Notes under the pieces: model-generated
What the model was told of the DNA's origin: nothing
Database searches by the model: none
Seen by the model: only the letters and a program-made list of their open reading frames with translations
Source of the DNA: DASRVA01 sp035550715
GTDB taxonomy: Bacteria > Gemmatimonadota > Gemmatimonadetes > JACCXV01 > JAHWKZ01
DNA: 12,897 nucleotides
Assembly (NCBI GenBank): GCA_035550715.1
Contig: DASZOP010000087.1
Coordinates: 1-12,897, forward strand
Direction of reading: 5' to 3'
Made by a program: the position numbers and the translations under genes
Part shown: positions 6,149 through 11,572 of the stretch, piece by piece
Layout of the letters: each line of letters starts with the position of its first letter
How positions within the stretch are numbered: the stretch's first letter is position 1

Positions 6149-6382
6149 ATGGGCGTCCACAAGGTGATCGAGGTCCTGTCTCAGTCTCCCCGGAGCTGGG
6201 AGGACGCGACCCAGAAGGCCGTCGCCGAGGCCGCCGAGACCGTCGACGACATCAAGTCCGCATACGTCAAGGAGATGATGGCGATCGTCGATAACAACAA
6301 GGTGACCCAGTATCGGGTGAACTTGAAGGTGACGTTCGAGGTCGCCACCAACCGGCCCAAGGGCGGCAAGAAGGCGCGCTAG
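6149..6382 (+). CDS. Dodecin (flavin-binding storage/buffer protein)
   Basis: 77 residues. Dodecins form hollow dodecamers in the cytoplasm that bind flavins (FMN or riboflavin) and are thought to buffer free flavin. The sequence shows the family's beta-alpha-beta-beta pattern: HKVIEVLSQSPRSWEDA (4-20) with the conserved Trp17 in SWEDA, a helix AVAEAAETV (24-32), and VDNNKVTQYRVNLKVTFEV (47-65) with Gln54 in the flavin-stacking region. The Lys-rich tail (PKGGKKAR) makes it a little longer than most members. GAGGAG (6137-6142) lies 6 nt before the ATG, so the start is secure. It is a single-gene unit with its own candidate promoter. Its stop codon overlaps that of the convergent murQ gene by 4 nt. 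Confidence 0.93.
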   Translation: MGVHKVIEVLSQSPRSWEDATQKAVAEAAETVDDIKSAYVKEMMAIVDNNKVTQYRVNLKVTFEVATNRPKGGKKAR

Positions 6383-7284
6383 ACCTCCCAGGCCCGCCGG
6401 AGGAAGCCCCCGGCCGCGTCGAGGAGCCGCTCGGCCTCGGCGCGGTCGACCTTTCTCCGCCCCATGACGAGAGCGGTCTTGACGCTCCCCCCGGCGGCCT
6501 CCAGGAGCCGCTCCGCCTCCCCGCCGGGGACTCCGAGGAGCTCGCGGACGATCCGCCGGCCCCGATCGGCCAGCTTCTCCGACCCGATCTGAAGGTCCAC
6601 CATCCGGTTGCCGTAGGTCTTCCCGATCCGCACCATGGCCGTGGTCGTCAGCATGTTGAGGACCAGCTTGGTCGCGGTCCCGGCCTTCATCCGCGTCGAC
6701 CCGGCGATGACCTCAGGCCCCGTCAGCGGGGCGATCACCAGGTCCACCTCGCCGGCGATCTCGATGTCCTGCCGCGGAACGCAGGCGAGGAGGACGGTCC
6801 GGGCACCCCGCCGCCGGGCTTCGCGGAGGGCGCCGATGGCGTACGGAGTCGTCGATCCGGCGGCGATCCCGACGACGACGTCGCCAGGCCCGACGTCGAG
6901 GCCCGTCATGGCCGCCTCGCCCTCGTCCGCGCGATCCTCCGCCCCCTCTTTGGAGCGGACCAGGGCTTCGGCGCCCCCGGCCACGACCCCGATCACCATG
7001 GCGGGATCGGATCCGAAGGTGGGCGGGCACTCGGCGGCGTCCAGGACGCCGAGCCGGCCGCTGGTGCCGGCCCCCGCATAGATCAAGCGGCCCCCGGAGC
7101 GGAACGCCTCCTCGACCATCGACGCCGCCCGGCCGATTTCCCCGAGAACCTCCCCCACGGCTTCGAACGCACGGAGGTCCTCGGCGTGGATCCGCTCGAG
7201 GATCTCGCGTGTTTCGAGGGTGTCGAGGTCGGTGGTCCGGGGATTGACCTTCTCGGTGAGAAGGTGCGACCGGTCCCGCGTCAC
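6379..7284 (-). CDS. murQ: N-acetylmuramic acid 6-phosphate etherase MurQ
   Basis: 301 residues, the usual length (~300). MurQ cleaves the lactyl ether of MurNAc-6-phosphate to give GlcNAc-6-phosphate and D-lactate in the cytoplasm, downstream of AnmK. It has one SIS (sugar isomerase) fold: IYAGAGTSGRLGVLDAAECPP (68-88), the catalytic Glu85 and Glu116 in SKEGAED (equivalent to the two acids known in the E. coli enzyme), AAGSTTPY (141-148) and AGSTRMKAGTATK (194-206). The C-terminal UBA-like helical region is also present. I chose the GTG start at 7284, which overlaps the preceding lipoprotein TGA as GTGA and gives the expected N-terminus (RSHLLTEKVNPRTTDLDTL). No clear Shine-Dalgarno is visible, so it probably depends on translational coupling. 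It is the last gene of the right minus-strand operon. Confidence 0.95.
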   Translation of the reverse strand: MTRDRSHLLTEKVNPRTTDLDTLETREILERIHAEDLRAFEAVGEVLGEIGRAASMVEEAFRSGGRLIYAGAGTSGRLGVLDAAECPPTFGSDPAMVIGVVAGGAEALVRSKEGAEDRADEGEAAMTGLDVGPGDVVVGIAAGSTTPYAIGALREARRRGARTVLLACVPRQDIEIAGEVDLVIAPLTGPEVIAGSTRMKAGTATKLVLNMLTTTAMVRIGKTYGNRMVDLQIGSEKLADRGRRIVRELLGVPGGEAERLLEAAGGSVKTALVMGRRKVDRAEAERLLDAAGGFLRRAWEV

Positions 7285-7673
7285 GGGAAGTCGAGCACGT
7301 CCACGAAGATCGTCTTGGAGATGGAGACCGGGACGGCACCCGCCTCGGTGACGGTGACGCGGAAGTGCGGGTCCCGTCCCGGAACGGCGATGAAGCTCGC
7401 CACCCGCTGGCCCTGATTCAGGGAGAACGCCCCCTGTCCGAAGAACTCCTCTCCGAGATTGGCTTTCTCCAGCTCCACGCGAAGCGGGAACTCGACTCCC
7501 CCCGATCTCGTGATCGTGACCACGATGTCGATCCTGGCTTTGCTCTCGACCGCCCGCGGCGCCTGGATCGCGAAATCGAGCCCTCTTCCGGCCGGCCCTG
7601 ACGGGCCGTCGTCGCTGCAGCTCAGGAGGGCGGCCCATCCGCCGGCCAGCAGAACGCGCGTCGAGTGCCTCAT
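7281..7673 (-). CDS. Small beta-rich lipoprotein, function unknown
   Basis: 130 residues, family not recognised. The signal peptide (RVLLAGGWAALLS) ends in a good lipobox, LLS-Cys19, and is followed by SDDGPSGP. The same eleven residues, LSCSDDGPSGP, occur in the lipoprotein at 4995-5903. The rest (33-130) alternates hydrophobic and polar residues in a way typical of an all-beta, Ig-like domain (ARIDIVVTITRSGGVEFPLRV; HFRVTVTEAGAVPVSISKTI). There are no cysteines after Cys19 and no catalytic motif. The ATG at 7673 overlaps the upstream stop as ATGA and the gene's own stop overlaps the murQ start as GTGA. It is thus tightly coupled between cystathionine beta-synthase and MurQ. A cell-envelope binding or structural role is inference. 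Confidence 0.85.
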   Translation of the reverse strand: MRHSTRVLLAGGWAALLSCSDDGPSGPAGRGLDFAIQAPRAVESKARIDIVVTITRSGGVEFPLRVELEKANLGEEFFGQGAFSLNQGQRVASFIAVPGRDPHFRVTVTEAGAVPVSISKTIFVDVLDFP

Positions 7674-9094
7674 CGCTGGCCTCCGTTGGTCAGGTAATGG
7701 AGCACGTCGAACTTCGTGAGGATCCCCACGTATCGACGCCCTCTTCGGACGAGCAGGGCGCTGTCTCCGCTCGTCAAGTGACCGATCACTTCCTTCATGC
7801 TGTCGCTCTCGTCGATCGTCGGGAAGGGACGCTCCAGATAGCCGTCGAGCGGCTGCTCCAGGGCACCCGGATCGGCGAGCACGCGGTTCAGCAGTGTTCC
7901 CTCGGACAGGCTCCCCTTCTGCTCGTCCTCTTCGATCACCGGAAGCTGGCTCACGTTGTACTTCTCCATGAGGTCCAAGGCCTCGCGCACCTTGGCGTCG
8001 GCGCGGATCATGATGAGGGGCGGGATGTCGGCGCGCGCCTTCCGCTCGAGCAGGTAGGCGACCTCGATCCGCTCGTCCTCGAGCATGCGGTTCTCCCGCA
8101 TCCACTCGTCCGAGTGGAACTTGGAGAGATACCGTTCGCCGACGTCGCAGAGCATCGCCACGACAGGCCGATCCGGGTCGTCGATCTCCCGCGCTATCTG
8201 GAGCGCCACCGTGACGATTGTGCCCGTCGAGCCGCCGACGAACAGACCCTCCTCGCGAGTCAGCCGGCGCGCCATCTGGAACGACTGCTTGTCGGTCACG
8301 GTGCGCACCTCGTCGACGTACTCGATGTCGAGGGTTCCGGGGATCTTGTCCATGCCGATCCCCTCGACCATATACGTCTTCCCCTCGCCGACCTCGCCGG
8401 TCTCCTTGTACCGTTTCAGGATCGAGCCCTCGGGGTCGGCGACGACCGTGCGGATCTCGGAATTGCGCTCCTTGAGGTACCGGCCCACCCCGCTCATCGT
8501 CCCCCCGGTCCCCGATCCGGTCACGAACGCGGCGATCCGCCCCCGGGTCTGATCCCAGATCTCGGGCCCGGTGAGCTGGAAGTGGGCCTCGGTGTTGGCG
8601 CGGTTGTAGAACTGGTTCGCGAAGATCGCGTTGGGCGCCTCCTCGGCGATCTTGCGGGCCGTATTCAGGTAGTAGTCGGGATGGTCGGGCGGCACGGCGG
8701 TGGGGGTGATCACGATCCGGGCCCCAAAGGCCTTCAGCAGCCGCTGCTTCTCCAGGCTCATCTTGTCCGGCATCACGAAGATGCAGCGGTACCCTTTGTT
8801 GACCGCCGCCATCGCGAGCGCCAGCCCGGTATTTCCGGCGGTCGCTTCGACGACGGTCCCGCCGGGCTTGAGCGTGCCCGCTTTCTCCGCGGCCTCGATG
8901 ATCGCCAGACCGATCCGGTCTTTGATGCTCCCACCGGGACTCAGGTACTCGGCCTTGCCGTAGACCGGCGTCTGGATCCCCCGGGTGACGCGCCGGAGCC
9001 GGATCAGGGGGGTGTGATTGAGCGCCTCGAGGACGTTCTCGTAGACACGACGGGCAGGGTCGTGCAGATCGGGCGGCATGACGTTGGGCAACAT
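7670..9094 (-). CDS. cbs: Pyridoxal-phosphate cystathionine beta-synthase with C-terminal Bateman (CBS-domain) module
   Basis: 474 residues. The enzyme condenses homocysteine with serine (or O-acetylserine in some bacteria) to cystathionine in the cytoplasm. The PLP fold type II domain spans ~17-335: NHTPLIRLRRV (26-36), PGGSIKDR with the PLP lysine Lys58, EATAGNTG (83-90), the phosphate loop GSGTGGT (193-199), and EGIGMDKIPGTLD (244-256). The last motif is closer to cystathionine beta-synthases than to plain cysteine synthases. Two CBS motifs fill 345-474 (PPLIMIRADAKVREALDLM; FPTIDESDSMKEVIGHL), a place where adenosyl ligands regulate relatives. It lacks the N-terminal heme region of the animal enzyme. 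ATG 9094 is used by the open frame; ATG 9079 is a plausible alternative, and neither has a clear Shine-Dalgarno. It lies 26 nt after the peptidase gene and overlaps the lipoprotein gene by 4 nt. No cystathionine gamma-lyase is in the window. Confidence 0.9.
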   Translation of the reverse strand: MLPNVMPPDLHDPARRVYENVLEALNHTPLIRLRRVTRGIQTPVYGKAEYLSPGGSIKDRIGLAIIEAAEKAGTLKPGGTVVEATAGNTGLALAMAAVNKGYRCIFVMPDKMSLEKQRLLKAFGARIVITPTAVPPDHPDYYLNTARKIAEEAPNAIFANQFYNRANTEAHFQLTGPEIWDQTRGRIAAFVTGSGTGGTMSGVGRYLKERNSEIRTVVADPEGSILKRYKETGEVGEGKTYMVEGIGMDKIPGTLDIEYVDEVRTVTDKQSFQMARRLTREEGLFVGGSTGTIVTVALQIAREIDDPDRPVVAMLCDVGERYLSKFHSDEWMRENRMLEDERIEVAYLLERKARADIPPLIMIRADAKVREALDLMEKYNVSQLPVIEEDEQKGSLSEGTLLNRVLADPGALEQPLDGYLERPFPTIDESDSMKEVIGHLTSGDSALLVRRGRRYVGILTKFDVLHYLTNGGQR

Positions 9095-9120
9095 AGATTG
9101 CGGTCAAAACCCGAGCAAGA

Positions 9121-10818
9121 TCACCGCGGATCTGTATGCGTCCGAAGGATCGGGTAAACCTCCGCCCCCTCCAGCTTCCCATCGAGCACGTTCCAGTTCG
9201 TGAGCCCGTCGTCCGAGCGCGGCTCGAGGAGCAGGAAGGCGAGACGCGCGAGGGGCTGGTCCATGGAGACCACGAAGGTGCCGGCCGGTATCCGGCGGCG
9301 AACTCCCGACCACGCGCCCTCGAGCGTCCGCTGACGGTGGCCCTGGAATTCCTCGTCGGCCCGGCGTGAGGACGTGATCCCGAACTCCTCGACCTCCAGC
9401 TCGCGGTCGCTCGCCAGCGTCTCGATCCGGATACCGTGGACCGCCAGCCGGTCGAGCGCTTCCTTCAGCTCGGCCGGGATCAGGTAGGCGGCCGGGACGC
9501 GCTCGAGCTCGGTGGCGCGGAAGGCGCCATACTCGGGCATCCGCTCCTCCCGCACGACGTCCCGGCGCAGCAGCATCGTCCCGCCCGTGTACGGGTTGGG
9601 CTCCTCCTCGACCTCCCCCAGGAGGATCCCGACGTTCTCGCCGGTCAGGGCATGCTCGGCGCGAAGACCGAGCTCCGTGCCCACCAGGGAACGGCGGTCG
9701 GCCGCCGCCGCGAGGCGGCGGATCTCGCCCGCATGCCGCCAGGCGTAGTCCAGGTTTTCCACGACGAACCGCCTCGTCACCTCAACGCGCTCGCGGAAGG
9801 GCAGGTACGCGAATGCCTCGGACAGGATGCCGAACCGGTTTCGGAGGCCCACGTAGTTCGTGCCGAACCGGGGGCGGTGATCGAATGTGTACCAGGCGCG
9901 TGGCACCGATGCGTCGTCGGCGCCGTCCACTCCCGCATCGGGAAGGTTGCCGTAGTAGTACACGAGCCACTCCGACTCATCCGCGGCCATCCCTCGCGTC
10001 ACCGCGGGCAGCCAGGAGTCGCGGAGGTATCGGTCGATGTCCGTGTCGGTATCGGGATGCAGCGGCGGCGAATAGGTCAGATGGTAGGCGTGCAGCGTGC
10101 CGTTCGTCGTGTGGAGATCGATCACGACGTCCGGGTCGAGGTCCCGGAGGAGTCCGACCAGCGAGCGCGCCTCGGGCGAGTCCAGCTTCATGAAGTCGCG
10201 GTTCAGATCGTACCCCTGGGCGTTGGGCCGCTGCCCCATGCCGCCGATCGGGCCGTACTGCAACGGCCGGTTGTCGAGCGCCATCCGCTCGTTGCCGTCG
10301 GCGTTGTAGATCGGTGCGAAGAGGAGGAGGAGGGAGTCGTTCCACTCGGCGTGGGCACCCGCGGCCAGCTCCCGCAGCAGGATCAGCGACGCCTCCTTCC
10401 CCTCGACCTCGCCGGCATGGATGTTGGCGAGGACGAGCACGCGGAGACGGTCGTCCCTCTCGCGTCGGAGTGCAGCCGGCCCGGACGCCGGCGTATGCCC
10501 CTCGGGGTCCCACGCCGCGAGCGGGAGCGAGCGCCCCTCCTGCGTATAACCGAAGGGGAGGATCTGAAGCCCCTGCGAATCGGCCGCCAGCGAGTCCAGG
10601 AATGCGATCACCTCTGCGTAGCGGGAGGTTTCGCGGTAACCCGTACGCTCGGCTCGCGTCTGCGGACGAACGGCCGGGCGCTCCTGGCCGCTCATCGGGG
10701 AAGCGGCGAAGAGGAACGACATCCCGACCATGAGGATCGTAGCTCCGATGGAACCGCGGCCTCCAGCGGGGGTTTCGAGGAGAAGGGACCGCTCATCCGC
10801 CTCGGAGGTGTCCGACAT
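9121..10818 (-). CDS. Exported M14-family zinc carboxypeptidase
   Basis: 565 residues. M14 enzymes are zinc metallopeptidases that remove C-terminal residues, including from cell-wall peptides in some bacteria. An N-terminal hydrophobic stretch (24-42) preceded by Arg21 and followed by Gly-Gln-Glu looks like a signal peptide with a long polar n-region. The catalytic domain (~60-365) has the zinc motif NIHAGEVEGKE (His134, Glu137), the third ligand His236 in IDLHTTNG, the substrate-binding DLNRDF (204-209) and the catalytic Glu334 in ILSEAFAY. Residues ~375-565 form a C-terminal domain I do not recognise. The frame is open far upstream (to 11073). ATG 10818 is chosen because AAGGA lies 8 nt before it and it keeps the signal segment whole. 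It heads the operon with cystathionine beta-synthase, lipoprotein and murQ. The substrate is unknown. Confidence 0.88.
   Translation of the reverse strand: MSDTSEADERSLLLETPAGGRGSIGATILMVGMSFLFAASPMSGQERPAVRPQTRAERTGYRETSRYAEVIAFLDSLAADSQGLQILPFGYTQEGRSLPLAAWDPEGHTPASGPAALRRERDDRLRVLVLANIHAGEVEGKEASLILLRELAAGAHAEWNDSLLLLFAPIYNADGNERMALDNRPLQYGPIGGMGQRPNAQGYDLNRDFMKLDSPEARSLVGLLRDLDPDVVIDLHTTNGTLHAYHLTYSPPLHPDTDTDIDRYLRDSWLPAVTRGMAADESEWLVYYYGNLPDAGVDGADDASVPRAWYTFDHRPRFGTNYVGLRNRFGILSEAFAYLPFRERVEVTRRFVVENLDYAWRHAGEIRRLAAAADRRSLVGTELGLRAEHALTGENVGILLGEVEEEPNPYTGGTMLLRRDVVREERMPEYGAFRATELERVPAAYLIPAELKEALDRLAVHGIRIETLASDRELEVEEFGITSSRRADEEFQGHRQRTLEGAWSGVRRRIPAGTFVVSMDQPLARLAFLLLEPRSDDGLTNWNVLDGKLEGAEVYPILRTHTDPR
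10804..10808 (+). promoter_or_regulatory. Ribosome binding site of the plus-strand lipoprotein, inside the peptidase coding sequence
   Basis: GGAGG sits 8 nt before the ATG at 10817. It lies within the first codons of the divergent M14 peptidase, so the two genes' translation signals are interleaved. Confidence 0.7.
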
Positions 10819-11257
10819 GATCCGTTTCCTTCCCATCCTCGCGGTTCCGATTCTCCTCGTCGGCTGCCGATCGGCGTCGAACGGAGAACAGGACCGTGAG
10901 ATCCTGCGTATCGACGTCGTCGAGCCGACACTCGTAACGGGGACCTCGGCCGAAGTCCAGCTCGAGAACCTCTCCGATCGGACGATCGGGTTCAACCTCT
11001 GCCCGAAGGTGGTCGAGCGGGAGGACGGGAACGTCTGGATTCCACTGCCGGAGACGCGTCCCGAGGCGTGCACGCTCGAGCTCTACGTCCTGGCCGCCGG
11101 GGAGACCGTCGTCCAGACGGTCGAGATCCCCCCCGGCCTCGAGGCAGGCAGCCATCGGATCGTCTTCGAGGGGATCTCGTTCGAGCAGGGCGATCCGGCG
11201 ATCCCTCCAGCGGAGAGGACGAGCGATTCGTTCGAGATCGGGGGAGGAATCCGCTGA
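10817..11257 (+). CDS. Small Ig-like lipoprotein
   Basis: 146 residues. The signal peptide (IRFLPILAVPILLVG) ends in a canonical lipobox LVG-Cys17. Residues ~28-140 read as one Ig-like beta-sandwich: EILRIDVVEPTLV, SAEVQLENLSDRTIGFNLCP, a loop with DGNVWIPLPE, then LAAGETVVQTVEIPPGLEAG and SHRIVFEGISF. The order (unstable-strand Asn-x-Ser, dG-x-W, then a PG-L-x-G-x-x-R strand) resembles bacterial Ig-like domains of small lipoproteins. Cys62 and Cys85 could form a disulfide. No catalytic residues are apparent. The ATG at 10817 has GGAGG 8 nt upstream. The start shares the tetramer CATG with the divergent M14 peptidase start, so the two genes may be co-regulated. Molecular function is unknown. 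Confidence 0.85.
   Translation: MIRFLPILAVPILLVGCRSASNGEQDREILRIDVVEPTLVTGTSAEVQLENLSDRTIGFNLCPKVVEREDGNVWIPLPETRPEACTLELYVLAAGETVVQTVEIPPGLEAGSHRIVFEGISFEQGDPAIPPAERTSDSFEIGGGIR
10827..10831 (-). promoter_or_regulatory. Ribosome binding site of the M14 peptidase, inside the lipoprotein coding sequence
   Basis: Read on the minus strand, AAGGA lies 8 nt before the ATG at 10818. It decides this start over other in-frame ATGs at 10836 and 11073, and over the internal ATG at 10731. Confidence 0.6.
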
Positions 11258-11262
11258 GTCGA

Positions 11263-11281
11263 GGAGCCTCATCAAGGCTCC
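11263..11281 (+). terminator. Possible hairpin terminator after the Ig-like lipoprotein
   Basis: GGAGCC (11263-11268) and GGCTCC (11276-11281) pair over 6 bp around a 7-nt loop, starting 6 nt after the stop codon. There is no T-run after it, so it would be a weak terminator or a 3'-end stabilising hairpin. Confidence 0.3.
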
Positions 11282-11286
11282 GCCCC

Positions 11287-11315
11287 TTGACGGCCGGCGT
11301 CACCGACGCCATTCT
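11287..11315 (+). promoter_or_regulatory. Candidate promoter upstream of the MATE gene
   Basis: TTGACG (11287-11292; 5 of 6 to the -35 consensus) is followed after 17 nt by CATTCT (11310-11315; 3 of 6 to TATAAT). Transcription would start near 11322, leaving a leader of about 250 nt before the MATE ATG. Confidence 0.3.
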
Positions 11316-11357
11316 TCAAGACCCGTTCCTTCCGCTCCCCTCCACGAGAGGACGATC

Positions 11358-11405
11358 GTGAGAACGCCTGTCAGCACCATCCTTCCGCGGCGATTCATCG
11401 CCTGA
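11358..11405 (+). CDS. Possible 15-codon leader peptide upstream of the MATE exporter
   Basis: GTG at 11358 opens a 15-codon frame (MRTPVSTILPRRFIA) ending in TGA at 11403-11405. AGGA (11349-11352) lies 5 nt before the start, and the frame lies in the long leader of the exporter gene. Short peptides in such leaders can control drug-resistance genes by ribosome stalling. Here that is inference, because a frame of this length arises easily by chance. Confidence 0.22.
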   Translation: MRTPVSTILPRRFIA

Positions 11406-11480
11406 GGCGCACGGGCGCTCACGGTTCGGTCCCCGATCCGTCCGACAGCCTGACTCTCCGTTTCTGAAGGGGAGCTACGA
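11406..11480. other. Leader segment without recognisable feature
   Basis: Between the possible leader peptide and the hairpin at 11481 I see no ORF with a ribosome binding site, no repeat and no known riboswitch motif. Together with the annotated elements around it, it makes up the ~315-nt gap between the Ig-like lipoprotein and the MATE gene. Confidence 0.4.
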
Positions 11481-11513
11481 CGCCTGAAGCCGTTCCACGG
11501 CTTCGTTTCGGCG
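11481..11513 (+). promoter_or_regulatory. Extended hairpin in the MATE leader
   Basis: GAAGCCGT (11486-11493) pairs perfectly with ACGGCTTC (11497-11504) around a 3-nt loop. CGCC (11481-11484) and GGCG (11510-11513) can close an outer stem. The short GTTTC after the inner stem is not a true T-tract, so termination is uncertain. The structure stands between the possible leader peptide and the exporter. Confidence 0.4.
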
Positions 11514-11534
11514 TCCTCTGAACGCCCGTCTCAA

Positions 11535-11567
11535 CCTTCTCGTCACGCTGGCCGGGCCAGCGAGAGG
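11535..11567 (+). promoter_or_regulatory. Alternative RNA pairings around the MATE ribosome binding site
   Basis: CGCTGGC (11546-11552) and GCCAGCG (11556-11562) form a perfect 7-bp hairpin ending one base before the Shine-Dalgarno AGAGG (11563-11567). In competition, CCTTCTCG (11535-11542) can pair with CGAGAGG (11561-11567) with one bulged T, which would mask the Shine-Dalgarno. The two cannot fully coexist because they share 11561-11562. This fits a possible translational switch but is unproven. Confidence 0.35.
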
Positions 11568-11572
11568 TCTCC

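Noticed and set aside
7281..9182. 633-codon minus-strand frame covering the cystathionine beta-synthase region and the small lipoprotein
   Set aside because: Only its last 130 codons (from 7673) make a sensible lipoprotein. The rest is the beta-synthase gene read out of frame.
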